Assembly: GCF_018881855.1 (NCBI RefSeq)
Contig: NZ_JACVPN010000005.1
Span: 1 to 64,000, forward strand
Length of the DNA stretch: 64,000 bases
Source: Polynucleobacter sp. MWH-Berg-3C6
GTDB lineage: Bacteria > Pseudomonadota > Gammaproteobacteria > Burkholderiales > Burkholderiaceae
Reading direction: 5' to 3'
Part shown: piece by piece, positions 30,853 to 43,900 of the stretch
How the letters are laid out: each line of letters starts with the position of its first letter
Position numbering within the stretch: position 1 is the stretch's first letter
Position numbers and translations under genes: made by a program
Notes under the pieces: model-generated
What the model saw: only the letters and a program-made list of their open reading frames with translations
Told to the model about the DNA's origin: nothing
Databases searched by the model: none

Positions 30853-31986
30853 TTATAGAGAACTTTTGATTTTTCCTTCTAAATACCTGGCAATAGCGAT
30901 GCTGGAGGTTAGTCCTGGGGACTCAAAGCCATATAAGTTATATAGGCCTTGGAGACCATGGTCCTGAGGGGTGTTAAAGCAGAAATCTCCTGCTGGGCTA
31001 TTCGGTGGCACGATTTTAGCCCTCACCCCCGAATAATCTGGCTGTAAGGAGTTGTCTTTGAGCTCTGGCCAATAACGACGTACAGCCTCATAAAAGCCCT
31101 CACCTCTTTTAGGATCAACGGTGTAATCAATCCGCTCTTCAGCATCAATGTCCAACCATTCCACATCGGGTCCAAACTTCGCTTGGCCACCCATATCTAA
31201 GGTGAGATGCACGCCAAGACCACCAGGCTCAGGTATGGGATAAATCAAATGAGTAAACGGTGATTTGCCAGAAAGTGAAAAGTAATTTCCTTTTGCAAAG
31301 TAGGCTTTGGGTATCTGATCATTACTAAGGCCCTCAATCTTTTGCGCAACTGCAGGAGCGCTCATACCAGCGCAGTTAATTAGTAACTTGGTTTGCAGCT
31401 TCATACCATCGGGTCCACCGATTTCTAATTCAAAACCACCATCTGCCCCTTGTCCAATAGGCGTTGCACATACTAGCGGTGAATGATAAGCAATCATGCC
31501 GCCGGCATCTTCAAGCCCACCAAGCAGGGAAAGCATATAGCCATGACTATCCACAATACCGGTGCTTCCAGAAAGAATTGCGGCAGAACACTTCAGTTTT
31601 GGTTCGAGCTGTTTTGCTTCTTCACCTGAAATCAGTTTAATTTCTGGGACACCATTATTTTGTGCTTTATACAGAAGCGCTTGCAGATCATTTATCTGGG
31701 AGTCATCGGCAACGATGAGCTTGCCATAAGGCTGAGTCGCTACTTGATGACTACGGCAGTATTCATAAAGCAATCGATTGCCTTCGACACATAACTTTGC
31801 TTTGAGGGAATCTTTTGGATAGTAGATGCCAGCATGAATCACTTCACTATTACGAGCGCTACTAATCGTGCCAAAAGAGCCTTCTCTTTCTAGCAAAATT
31901 GTTTCCCGGCCTTGGAGCGCCATTTCTCGTGCAACCGCTAGCCCAACCACTCCAGCGCCGATAACGACACAGTCAACATACTCCAT
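30853..31986 (-). CDS. lhgO: FAD-dependent L-2-hydroxyglutarate oxidase/dehydrogenase-like protein
   Basis: The N-terminal dinucleotide fold is VIGAGVVGLAVAREM with the acidic strand end in ILLERE. The LhgO-type block SARNSEVIHAGIYYP (43-57) follows, with LCVEGNRLLYEYC soon after. LIYPIPEPGGLGVHLTLDMG and the C-terminal FAD segment LYNLYGFESPGLTSSIA complete the family pattern. At 377 aa it is full length. It should oxidise L-2-hydroxyglutarate (or a related 2-hydroxy acid) to the keto acid, passing electrons to FAD. It stands alone on its strand between the tRNA and pgi. Confidence 0.85.
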   Translation of the reverse strand: MEYVDCVVIGAGVVGLAVAREMALQGRETILLEREGSFGTISSARNSEVIHAGIYYPKDSLKAKLCVEGNRLLYEYCRSHQVATQPYGKLIVADDSQINDLQALLYKAQNNGVPEIKLISGEEAKQLEPKLKCSAAILSGSTGIVDSHGYMLSLLGGLEDAGGMIAYHSPLVCATPIGQGADGGFELEIGGPDGMKLQTKLLINCAGMSAPAVAQKIEGLSNDQIPKAYFAKGNYFSLSGKSPFTHLIYPIPEPGGLGVHLTLDMGGQAKFGPDVEWLDIDAEERIDYTVDPKRGEGFYEAVRRYWPELKDNSLQPDYSGVRAKIVPPNSPAGDFCFNTPQDHGLQGLYNLYGFESPGLTSSIAIARYLEGKIKSSL

Positions 31987-32086
31987 CTATTGGTTCCGCT
32001 TTGCATTCATAACTAGGAATATACCGAAATCCTAGCATTTTCAGTGTTTTAGGGGATTTAGCGGCCCTTCTTGATAAAATCTGAGA

Positions 32087-33574
32087 ATGTCTTCTAGACC
32101 TGAAAATATCGATACCAGCACCCATACAGCCGTTGATGTGGTGCTCGATACCGCTTACCAAAATATCAATGCGGCACAGTGGGTGGAGCTATTCACATTT
32201 GCCCGAAAATCCAAGCTTGAAGGTTTTATTGCCGATCTGTTTGCGGGTAAACATATCAATCTGAGCGAAGATCGCCCTGCCCTCCATTCTGCTTTGCGCA
32301 ATCTTTCTAAATCACCCGTCATGCTTGATGGCAAAGATGTTATGCCAGCAGTTACAGAGGTATGGCGCCGCATCGAGGCGCTTTGCAATAAATGGGTTGG
32401 AGTCACAGATGTCATTCATATTGGTATTGGTGGATCAGACTTTGGCCCCCGCTTGGCCATTGAAGCCTTAGCCCATGTTCCTGGCATTGAGAGCCGTGGC
32501 ATGCGCATGCACTTCTTAGCCAATATTGATACTGCCGAGCTAGCCCGCATTCTGGATCGCGCTCAACCCAACAGCACCCGCGTTGTGATTGTTTCTAAAT
32601 CATTCACGACTCTAGAAACCACCATGAATGCCAAGGCTGTTTTGGCTTGGCTCAAGGCAAATGACTGCACTAAGAGTCAAATTACAAATTCTTTATTTGC
32701 TGTAACTGCCAACGTTCCTGCCGCCAGAGAGTTTGGCGTCGAGGAAGACAATATCTACCCATTCTGGGACTGGGTAGGTGGTCGTTATTCAGTATGGTCT
32801 GCTGTTGGTCTGCCAATTGCCCTGCAATATGGGTTTAAAACCTTTGAAGAATTTTTGTCTGGTGCTCATGCCATGGATTTGCATTTTAAGAATGCGCCAC
32901 TTGAGCAAAATCTGCCAGTCATCATGGCGCTTGCCCTCTTGCATCAGCAAGAAACTCTGGGTATTAAGGCCTACGCAGCCATTCCGTATGCGGATGCTTT
33001 GGATTGGTTCCCGAAGTGGTTGCAGCAGCTCGATATGGAAAGCAATGGTAAGTCTATCGACCGCGATGGCAAGCCAGTAAAGCACTCTTCACCCGTAGTC
33101 TTTGGTAGCGCCGGTAGTAACGCACAGCACTCCTACTTCCAACTGCTCCATCAAGGTAGCGATATAGTCCCGATTGACTTCATTGCAGTGAGTAAGCCGA
33201 TGAGTGATCGCCCAGAAGCTGTAGCACATCACCGTATCTTGCTATCTAACTGCTTAGCCCAGGCGCAGGCTTTAGCGCACGGTAAAGCCGCCGATAATCC
33301 GAACGATGTTTATCCTGGCAATCGTCCGAGTAACTTACTGCTTTTGCCAGAGCTCAATGCTTTTTATCTGGGTGCTCTTTTAGCCCTCTATGAAAACCGT
33401 GCTGCTAGCCTTGGCGCACTATGGAATATCAATAGCTTTGATCAACCTGGGGTTGAGTACGGCAAGGTCCTGGCCAAGCCGATTGAGAAAGCACTTCTGA
33501 CTGGCTCGCCTATAGAAGCCAATGACAGTATCGATGCTGTTACTGCTGCGCGTATTAATTTATTAAATAGTTAG
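32087..33574 (+). CDS. pgi: Glucose-6-phosphate isomerase
   Basis: The enzyme interconverts glucose-6-phosphate and fructose-6-phosphate. Family motifs are in order: HIGIGGSDFGPR (sugar-phosphate site), VVIVSKSFTTLETTMNA, the signature GGRYSVWSAVGLPI, and GSAGSNAQHSYFQLLHQG with the catalytic histidine. The C-terminal GVEYGKVLAKP carries the conserved lysine. At 495 aa it is shorter than E. coli Pgi (549) but has all domains. It is followed 24 bases later by phosphomannomutase/phosphoglucomutase, with which it probably forms an operon for sugar-phosphate and nucleotide-sugar supply. Confidence 0.96.
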   Translation: MSSRPENIDTSTHTAVDVVLDTAYQNINAAQWVELFTFARKSKLEGFIADLFAGKHINLSEDRPALHSALRNLSKSPVMLDGKDVMPAVTEVWRRIEALCNKWVGVTDVIHIGIGGSDFGPRLAIEALAHVPGIESRGMRMHFLANIDTAELARILDRAQPNSTRVVIVSKSFTTLETTMNAKAVLAWLKANDCTKSQITNSLFAVTANVPAAREFGVEEDNIYPFWDWVGGRYSVWSAVGLPIALQYGFKTFEEFLSGAHAMDLHFKNAPLEQNLPVIMALALLHQQETLGIKAYAAIPYADALDWFPKWLQQLDMESNGKSIDRDGKPVKHSSPVVFGSAGSNAQHSYFQLLHQGSDIVPIDFIAVSKPMSDRPEAVAHHRILLSNCLAQAQALAHGKAADNPNDVYPGNRPSNLLLLPELNAFYLGALLALYENRAASLGALWNINSFDQPGVEYGKVLAKPIEKALLTGSPIEANDSIDAVTAARINLLNS

Positions 33575-33598
33575 TTTTGATCAACGTTAGGGTTTACC

Positions 33599-34984
33599 GT
33601 GCAGCTATCGCCATCCATTTTTAAAGCTTATGACATTCGCGGCATTATTGATGAGACTTTAGATCCATCTATCGCCAAATTGATTGGCCAAGCCTTTGGT
33701 ACCGAAATGCGTGAGCTTGGTGAAACTGAAATTGTCATCGGTCGTGATGGTCGCTTATCTGGCCCTAGCTTAATTACAGCCTTAACCGAAGGTCTTTTAT
33801 CGACTGGTATCAATGTGATCGACCTAGGTATGGTGGCTACACCCATGGTGTACTTTGGCGCCAATCAGGCCCTTGATGGCAAGAAACCTAAATCCGGCAT
33901 CATGATTACGGGCAGTCATAACCCACCAAACTACAACGGATTTAAGATGGTTTTGGGTGGTGCTGCAATCTATGGCGATCAGATCCAAGCTTTGCGTCAG
34001 CGAATTGAAGCTAAGAAGTTTGCGACTGGCCAAGGAAGTCGCTCTACATTTGACATTTTCCCGATGTATCTCAAGCACATTGTCGGTGATGTGAAGTTGA
34101 CTCGCCCTATGAAGATTGCCGTTGATTGCGGCAATGGTGTCGGCGGTGCATTTGCTGGCAAGCTATTTAGAGCTCTAGGTTGTGAAGTTCAAGAACTCTT
34201 TTGTGAGGTTGATGGGCATTTTCCGAATCACCACCCTGATCCTGCCCATATTGAGAACCTACAAGATCTCATTAAAAATCTGCAGACTACCGATAATGAA
34301 TTAGGTCTTGCCTTTGACGGTGACGCTGATCGCTTGGGCGTGGTTACCAAAGATGGTCAAGTGATTTTTCCAGACCGCCAAATGATGCTCTTTGCTAAAG
34401 ACGTTCTCTCCCGCAATCCTGGCAGCCAGATTATTTACGACGTCAAGTGCACGCGTAACCTGGCTAGCTACATTAAACGGCATGGTGGCGAGCCTTTGAT
34501 GTGGAAAACAGGCCATTCATTAGTCAAAGCCAAGCTCAAAGAAACAGGCGCACCTCTCGCAGGTGAAATGTCTGGTCACATCTTCTTTAAAGACCGCTGG
34601 TTTGGATTTGATGATGGCTTGTATACCGGCGCCCGCCTGTTAGAGATTCTTTCTAAAGAAAAAGATCCCAATCAAACGCTCAATGAACTCCCTAATGCGA
34701 TTTGCACGCCAGAACTGCAACTGGCTTGCGCTGAAGGTGAGCCTTTTGCATTGCTCGAAACCATTAAAGCTAATGCCAAGTTCCCTACTTCAGAGTCCAT
34801 CAACACGATTGATGGCGTGCGGGTGGAATATGCCGATGGCTTTGGACTTGCGAGACCATCCAATACCACCCCAGTCGTGGTCATGCGTTTTGAGGCGGAT
34901 AGCGAAGAGGCGATTGCCCGCATTCAGGCAGAATTTAAGGCTGTACTGTTGGCTGCTAAGCCAGATGCAAAGTTGCCGTTTTAA
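33599..34984 (+). CDS. Phosphomannomutase/phosphoglucomutase (AlgC/ManB type)
   Basis: This 461-residue alpha-D-phosphohexomutase has the phosphoserine loop TGSHNPPNYNGFK (S106), the Mg2+ loop DGDADRLG (240-247), the sugar-specificity loop GEMSGHIFF, and a C-terminal phosphate-binding domain (RPSNTTPVVVMRFE). It shifts phosphate between C6 and C1 of mannose or glucose, supplying GDP-mannose, UDP-glucose and LPS sugars. The start is GTG 33599-33601, weakly supported by TTAGGG. It ends seven bases before the convergent end of the giant exoprotein gene, with no visible terminator between them. Confidence 0.93.
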   Translation: MQLSPSIFKAYDIRGIIDETLDPSIAKLIGQAFGTEMRELGETEIVIGRDGRLSGPSLITALTEGLLSTGINVIDLGMVATPMVYFGANQALDGKKPKSGIMITGSHNPPNYNGFKMVLGGAAIYGDQIQALRQRIEAKKFATGQGSRSTFDIFPMYLKHIVGDVKLTRPMKIAVDCGNGVGGAFAGKLFRALGCEVQELFCEVDGHFPNHHPDPAHIENLQDLIKNLQTTDNELGLAFDGDADRLGVVTKDGQVIFPDRQMMLFAKDVLSRNPGSQIIYDVKCTRNLASYIKRHGGEPLMWKTGHSLVKAKLKETGAPLAGEMSGHIFFKDRWFGFDDGLYTGARLLEILSKEKDPNQTLNELPNAICTPELQLACAEGEPFALLETIKANAKFPTSESINTIDGVRVEYADGFGLARPSNTTPVVVMRFEADSEEAIARIQAEFKAVLLAAKPDAKLPF

Positions 34985-34991
34985 TTAACGG

Positions 34992-37900
34992 CTATCTGGC
35001 ATCAATGGTGATCGGCGGGGATTCTTCCAAGACCTTACCGTCCTTGATTGTCTGAATCCGAATATCTATTGCCTTGGCACCTGCAGGCACTTCATTAGCA
35101 ATAAAGGTATTTGTCTCTGGATCATACTTAATCCAACTTGGCAGCGGATCACCATTAGCCTGAACAGCCCTCTCCACCAATTCATCAGAACGATTCGTTG
35201 TAGAGATAATCGATGGTGGTAGCAATGCCTCTGGGACAGTAAATTTAAAGTCTTTCACGGAAGCCGAGCGACTAAAAGTTACCACTTGCCCACCCAAGTT
35301 AATCTTAATGAGGACATTCAACATACCCTCGCCAGGATTTGGAATGGGTACATTTCCAGCATGCATCACCATATCAGTAATGCGAACCTCTGTACTAGGT
35401 GAACTCATGGCAACACTAACCGCTGCTCTGCTCTGCGCAGCAGTATTCATAATGAAATTCGCTATATCCTGAATTGCAGATGCGGTATTTTGACTACTTG
35501 GAATTGCCGGTGCTACAGGTGTAAATGCTGGCGGCACGTAAACTGGTGGCACATAACCCAAGGCATCGCTAATGGTTGCTGGAGCACCCCAATTATTTAG
35601 CCCGTTTTGATTTTGAACCAAAGCATAGTTATTCGTGCCATTAATCACTAAGGCATCTAGGCTGCTTGGATTTTGCAAATTCATTTGGCCAGCACCAGCA
35701 CCATTAGTTTGCAAAGGTAGCAAGTAATTAATGCTTGCAGCAGGGTCATAAATTGAGAATGTCACGGTTCCAGGTTGGGTGCTAGCTTGGGCTGTCATCG
35801 CGCTCGCACGATAGGTTTGATCAGAATACGTTGCAATATTTCCAGTAAGACTAATTGTGCCAACATAATTAGATATTGCATTTGCTTGAGACTGACTGAC
35901 AACCACCTGAGCATTCAGACTATAAAGCGGAGATAAATTGCCAACGGAGCCGGCAAAGTTGATGCTAGAAGCAGCGCTTGAAGCATTTGAATTATCAGGT
36001 GCTATAGCAGCTACTAATAATGTATGGGTATCCGCAATCAAGTCATTTACAGATCCATTAAAGGTAATGCTTGGATCCTCAGACACCATCGTACGAACGT
36101 AGATTGGATTGCTATTTAGATATGCAATCGTGCTAGTAATCGTTGAAATTGAATACTGGAAGTATCTGCTATACCCAGAGAACAAGAAGCCAATAGTAGG
36201 TGTTCGACCTATATAGGAAGAGTCTCCAATAAATACACTGCCGTTATAGGTCTGCTGCGCAGCGGTTAGCACATCAGACAAGATATTGATTCTAGAGCCA
36301 GTGATCGCTAGAGAATTCAAACGCGCGACAGAGCCAACACTACCGCCAAGCGTTACTACTCCTGAGCCGGCATTAACTACCAATGATTGTGTTTTGTCTA
36401 CCGCGCCATCTATAGTTCCTAATAGATTGATATTGCCGTTGCCCAGTGAAGTTAAATTAGTTGTTGAGTCTAAGGTCAAGTTTTCGTATGACTGGCTTCC
36501 TGAAGTAGAAATATCACTTAACAGCGTCAGCAGACCACTCACATTTAGACTGGATAGTACGACTCCATTGGCAGCACCGAAGGACCCGTTGTTGGATTGA
36601 ATATTGCCGATACCAATAGCGGTATTAGAGCCAGCAATCAAGCTAGTACCAGAATGCAGAATGGTCTGGCCGCTATAAGTGTTGTTACCAGATAGGGTAA
36701 TTCTGCCTAATCCAGCAATCGTCACGGAGCCGCTGCCACTGATCGGCATCGGAATGGTTTCTGCACTTGGCAAGTTAAAACTGAGATTGCCGTTATCCGT
36801 CACGCTGGAAGTAACAGGAGTGCCGACAGCTGCGTCATATACAACACTCTTGCCCACAGGAATAATGACATTAGCAACGTTGGGAATACCGCCGCTTGGA
36901 CCATAACTGGATTGTGTTGGAACGGCGCCGATTAAGGCTGTACCGGTTGTGGTCCAATTCGCTGGATTGGACCAGTTACCTCCGGATGGGCCAGTGTAGG
37001 TTACAGAATTGAGCTGAGTAATCGTGCCATTAGCTGGGCCATCAGAGCCATTGCCGCCCGCTACATAAACTGCTCCACCCGACACTACATAATTCGCAGC
37101 ATCAGCACCCGTGAAGGTAATGCCTACAGTATAGCCTATTGCTGTACCCACATTTTTCGTATTGAAGGTACCTGTTGCAAGTGCCTGCACACTATCGGCA
37201 CCCACATATCCACTAGTGCCAGTCGTTAAAGCTAGATTAGTCATGTATACAGAGCCGTCGTATACCTTGCTCGCGCCAGTAATACCAAGATCAGAAAAAC
37301 TGAGAACCTTCGGAGTTACATTGAGATGGCCCATTACTACCATACCGTTACTGAAGTTATTGCCAGCAATTGTTTGATTGGTGATACCAATTCCATTGGA
37401 ACTTTGGTTACTGATGCTATAGCCACCAACATGGATATTGCCTGAGCCACTCAAAATTGCAGGGTTAGCAGTTAGGGTAAATGTAGCCGTTGTACCAAGA
37501 TTGTCATTCACAGTCACAACATTACTGCTCAGACTCACTGACAGATTAGCTAAGACTTGTGGATTGTTATTGCTGTCATAGGTCATGTAGGCGGCAGATA
37601 CAGTGCCGTAGTTTGGCGTTGTTCCATAGACCGTATTAACCAGTCCAGCCTTAATGACCAATTGATTAGCAGGAGATACGGTGTAATCACCATTTCTAGG
37701 AACAATGATGTAGTTAGTAGAAGATATACCGCCAGGTATCAGGACGCCAGCGTGAAGGCCAATTGCATCACTAGAGCTGGTGTTTGCATCGCTACGAGTC
37801 ACCGTCACCTGACCTGTGATTGCACCATTGCTAGCATTATCAGAATTTACAAATCCAGAATAAGCTACGCCAGCATAACCACCTACGCAACCGGAGCCAC

Positions 37901-40900
37901 AATTTGTTGCAGAGCCGACAGTATCAGTCTGGGTAATGAACTTACCATCACTCACTGCAGAGACCGTCAAGATTGCTTTGTTGACGGTCAAGTTAGCCTT
38001 AACGTAAGTAATATTGTAATTAGATAAACCTAATCCGCTGGCATTGCTAATGAGCAAGTTGGATGCATAACTTCCAGCATTAATGAGGCCAGAAACAACT
38101 TGGCTGTTACCACCACTCTGACCTGTCTGGGTTGTATCACTCAAAATAGTTGCTGCAGTGACATAGTCTCCATTAACAAGGCCTGAAGTCGTCAAGGCTG
38201 ATTGAGAGAGGACCAGTGGAGACCCATAGGTCGTCGTTTGATTGGTTGCAGTAATCGTGAGATTGGCTGGTGTAACGGTAAGTGTTCTGGCAGGTGCGCT
38301 GAAGGTGTAATTGGGGTTGCTTGCAGGCGCTGCGTTAATTTGATACGTACCAACGTTAGAAGCAGATCCAGCAACACCGCTGTAAGCTGTCGCTGTTGTG
38401 CTTAAGGCAACATTGATCGCATCACCATTTACCAATCCTTGCCCAGCAATCGAGTAAGTAAGATTAGGCAAGGCAGATGCGCCATATACCATGCTCTTAT
38501 TGTCTATAACGATTGTCAGCGGCCTTGGTGTAACAGTCAGTTGACCATTGATATAGCTAATGGAGTAGTTCGATAAACCAGTGCCTACAGCCGCACTTGG
38601 AGTGATAGCGTATGGAGTGCCACCGTTGACTGATGCACTTGCTAAGCCACCAGGGCTACTTAGCGTCACGGCACTAACGGTATCACTATTGAGTAGACCA
38701 GAGACACTGTATCCCGCTGATCCAGTTACTGCCCCGCTACCGCTATAAGTAATGCTACTTGAAGTGCTAGTATTTCCGTACACCTTACTATCAACTAGGG
38801 AAGTAATCGTGAGCGGCGCTGGAGTAATAGTGATATTCGCTGGCACATAGTTTGCGATGGCGTAGTTGCCGCTAACGGCCAATGTACCTCGGCCAATGGG
38901 GTAATTCGTACCCACACTCGAAGTGCTAGTGACACTTGCTGTTAGGTTTCCGCTGATATTGGCCGTAGTATCGCTACCCACTAATCCAGTATAGGTATAT
39001 GTCAGGCTGGGCACTGTTCCGCCATAGACCATCGACGCAGCTGTAGCATTGATAGTTAATGGTGCTGGGGTAATCGTTGTTGCACCAAATACTGGATTTA
39101 ACATGGTGTAGTTAGATGCAAGACCAGTTCCATTGGCTAACACGAGATTGCTTATGCTTTGTAGGGCCGCAGATCCAACATCTGGGTTTGTCAAAATAGC
39201 ATTCCCAGAAGCAACTCCAAGGGTTTGACCGGCTACACCAACAATCGTTAAACCAGAAGCAGAAACTGCCGTACTTCCGTCATACACCTTTGATGCAGTG
39301 ACTGTGATTGGCGCTGGGGTAACGGTGATATTGGCCGGTACATAACTCGTTATAAAGTAATCGCCGGAGACATTTAAAGTACCGCGACCAATAGGATAAT
39401 TGGATCCAACATTAGAATTACTTAGAACTGTTGTTGTGAGATTGCCACTAAAGTTTGCAGATGCATCGCCGTTGACTAAACCTGTATAGGTATAAGCCAA
39501 GCTAGGCACACTAGATCCATAGACCATTGAAGCAGCAGTAGCATTCACAGTAATTGGTGCTGGAGTAATAGTCATCGCACCATCAACATAAGTAATACTG
39601 TAGTTAGTCAATCCACTACCTGCAGCTGCGCTTGGGGTGATGACATAAGTATTGCCATTATTTACGCCAGCACTTGCGAGGCCACCTGAGCTAGCAAGGG
39701 TAACTGAGCCGATTGCATCAGCAGTACCAGTAATCAGACCAGATACTGAATATCCAGAAGCTCCCGTTGCAACCCCTAGCACGTTGTAAGTAGCATGATT
39801 GGCTGTCGTTGTGCTGCCATATACCTTACTATCATTAATTGCAGTAATAAGTAATGGCGCAGGGGTAATAGTGACATTTCCAAATATGAGATTAACTACG
39901 GTGTAGTTCGATGCGAGGCCGGTACCATTGACCAGCACAAGATTACTTAAACTCTGAAGTCCTGCTGCTCCAACGTTGGGATTAGTCAGAATGGCGCTAC
40001 CTGAACTAGCGCCTAGAGTTTGACCAGCAATACCAACAATGACTAAGCCGGATGATGCAACTGTGGTGTTACCGTCATATATCTTTGCGGCAGTAACTGT
40101 AATCGGTGCTGGTGTAATGCTGGCAGTTTGATTCTGGGTTAAACCGCTAATGTAGTAATTCGAATTGCTTAAAGTCAAGCTGGTGCTATCAAATGCAACC
40201 GGAATATGATTTGCCACATTAGCTTGAGCAAAGGTAGCCACTGGGGATCCAGCGATCGTGGCGGTATCACCCTGTATGACCCCAATTAAACTTGGGGTGC
40301 CCGAGAAAGTAGCTGCCTGAGTTGCGTCATACACTTTATTATTTGCACTAATACCACTCACCGTCAATGCCGCCTGTGTAATGACGCCATTACTACCTGT
40401 GACATTACCGCTAAATGAGTAGTTACTGGAATCCACCCCGCTAATCGCAACGTTATTAATGGTGTAAGGCAAATTGGTACCGGCATTGGCTGCAGAAAAT
40501 ACACCCGAGCCAATCAGGCTTAGTTGATCACCTGATTTTGCATTAGCCGCAACCAGACTTATTCCATTGATCACATTAGTTGCGTCATATACCTTCGATG
40601 GCACTGAGGTATTAAAGTTCAAGGCCAATGGCGCAATAGAAATTGTGCCTGGTACGCTGAGCACTGGGTAGCTAGTAGCGTAGTTTGTAGCGTATCCAGC
40701 ATTAGTCACAACAGTTGTCGATGGTGTAAAGGTATAGTTACCTACCTTCAAGTAGCCACTGCTACTGCTATTGGCAGCCGTAAATGTTGGCGGAGCCACT
40801 GTTAAGGTGTAATTCCCCTGGGCAGCGCCAACTTTGTCATCTACCGCAATCCAAGTATTGGCCGAAGAGCCTGGAGTCAACAATAGACTCACGATATTTG

Positions 40901-43900
40901 GAGCAGAACAGTCGCTACCGATAGTGCAATAGGAAGCAGTCACTGGAGCTGAGGCCGCAATATTGCTAGAGGTTAATGTGCCGTAGGCTCTGGATGTATT
41001 ACCAACAGTGAGAAGTAACTGGCCTTGCGCAATGATCGTAAATGTCGATGTTACTGGAGCAATGGTGTAGTTTGCAGCTGTTGCACTAGGTGTCAAGGTA
41101 TAAGTGGCGCCTGCTATATCACCTGCCGGACGTGTCACAGAGGGGCTAATCAGCACACTAGAGGTATCTGCGCCTTTTAAGCCTGACAAGGTGTAAGTAA
41201 AGGATGGATCAGCCTGACCAATAAACTTAGCTGCAGCATTAGCAGTCATGGTGAGGGTTGCTGGAGTAATGGAAGCACTACCGCTAATAGAGAGAGGTAA
41301 TGAGTAGTTCGACAAATTAGTACTGCCTGTAGCAATATAGTTTGAACTACTTAAAGTTGTAGAAACTGTTGTAGCGCCAGCAACATTTGCGCTGTCATAG
41401 TTTGCATTTGTTTGATTGATATAAGCGCCCTGTCCTGTCGCAAAGCCACTTAGCTGATAGCTACCAGCGCTACTACTTGTTCCAGCACTTAAGTTTGCTG
41501 TAGTAGTTGCGTCATAAACCTTAGATTGGGTGGCAATGGTTACTGTAATTGGGGCTGGAGTAATCGATACATTACCAGTACTTGCTGGTAGCACATAGTT
41601 GACCGCTAGACCACCATTTATCCCGTCAGCAATCTGCAGACCAGTGGTATTAAGACTGCTCACCCCAAGAACATTAGCGCTATTAGCCGTTGCTGAGCCT
41701 GTTAAGACAACGGTCTGATTACCAATACCGGTAGTTGCTGTAACAGCGCTACCAGCAAAGGCTGTTGTGCCATCGTAGACTTTAGTTGCTGAGATGGCGA
41801 GTGTTAGCGGGGTAATGACATAGGCATTATTAGCAGTATTTGCGAATGCAATTGTGTAGTTCGTATTACTACTGCTGCCAGCCAATGTTCCTACAGCTAG
41901 GCTATAGCTAGCGGCATTCTGCACAACAGTGTTAGTAGCACCACTAAAGCCCATGCTTCCGCTCAGGGTCACAGGAACGTTCACTACAGAATCTGAGTTC
42001 TTATATCCGGAAACAGTGTAATTAGCAATTGCTTGAGAATAGGCTGCGTTATTTAAAGCATTGCCGTTATAGGGCATTGAAACTGCATTTGGAGTAATCG
42101 TTAAAGTTGCTCGCCCTACTGTCAAATTACCAGGCACATAAGTAATTGCATAGTTAGCTAATCCACTGCCAATAGCAGCACCAGGAACAATGCCAGCGGT
42201 ATAGATTCCTGCGTTAGTAATAGCTGAAACAGTATTAGCCGAGGCATAAGTCAGGGTTACTGAGATAATAGTATCGCCACTGACTAAGCCTGAGCTAGTA
42301 AAGGCTGTTGTTCCCAGTGCATAAGGAGTGCCATACGTAGCATTGCTCACATCATTGGCAGTAATTGTCAATGCCTTCGCATTAATAGTCGCAGTATTTT
42401 GTGCGGTTCCAGATGTACTGTTATAGCTTTGCGCAATAGTGTAGTTGCTCATTACTGCGGTACCGCTGCCGATTGTGATAGCAGTTACATAATTGCTGCC
42501 ATTAGCGGCTACGCTAGCACTATTAAAGATAGCACTGCTGATAGTGTTAATCGTTTCACTATTAACTAAACCGGTTACGGTGAAGGCAGTCGGAGTGACT
42601 GTCATGCCAGCACTATAGGTAGCGGCGACTGCTATACCTAATGGTGCAGGGCTGATGTTGGCGGTCAAGCTAGTCGGCTGAGTTAAAGAGTAGTTTGAAG
42701 CGGCTGGGCCACTGATAGTATTGGCGACTGTTACTGCTAGATTATTACCTGCATTGGCTTGACTAAATGTCGCAGCCTGAGTCAGGGTCAAGCTAGCAGC
42801 ATCGGAACCCATGATGCCATTCAAGGTGCCCGCGCTGAAAGTGGCCACATTACTACCGTCATAAGTCTTGTTTGCTATTGCAGCTCCGGTAAAGGTCAAG
42901 GCCTTAGTGGTAATGTTTGCTGTTAAGCCGGTTGGCTGAGTCAAGTCGTAGTTGCCAGCTGCACTACCGCTGATGGAATAAGCCGCAGTGACTGCCAAAC
43001 CACTGCCTACGCTCGCCTGACTGAAGTCTCCGGCCCTAATTAATGTGATGTTGGCTGCATCAGCACTGATGACTCCATTTAATGTCCCTGACATTACAGC
43101 AGCCGTAGTAGCGTCATACACCTTATTCGCTGCAGCTGCCCCTGTGATAGTGAGCGTCTTTGCTGTAATGTCAGCGGTTAAGCCTGTTGGCTGTGTCAGC
43201 GTGTAGTTACCGGCAGCAGCGCCGCCCAAAGAATTGGTGATCGTGATAGCCAGATTGCTACCAACATTCGCTTGACTGAAATTACCAGCTTGAGTCAGAG
43301 TGACTACGTCATTACCCACCTTACCTACTAAAGAGCCACCAGTGATAGTTGCAGTAGCTGTGCCATCATAAGTTTTGTTTGCTACTGAAGTGCCAGTCAC
43401 AGTTAATTCTTTAGGGGTAATATTGGCAGTAAATCCAGTTGGCTGAGTTAATACGTAGTTACCAGCCGAGTTATTGCTCAAAGTATCGGTAATCGTGACG
43501 GCAAGGCCGTTGCCAACATTGGCCGAACTAAAGGTGCCTGCTTGATTTAGCTCAATCGACTCACCAGAAATTATCCCTATTAAGCTACCGCCTGATACTG
43601 TTGCAGCATTACTACCGTCATACACTTTATTTGCGACTGTAGTGCCAGTAACGGTTAAGACTTTTGGGGTAATGTTGGCAGTTAATCCGGTTGGCTGTGT
43701 CAATGTGTAATTACCGGCAGAAGCCCCTGTTAGAGAATCGGTAACAGTCACGGCCAAAGCGCTACCTACGTTAGCCTGGCTAAATGTTCCAGCTTCAACC
43801 AGCGTTACTGTGTCGCCAGCAACTTTACCTACCAAAGTGCCACCAGTCACACCTGCTGTTGTTGTGCCGTCATAGGTCTTGCTTGCGACGGTTGTACCGG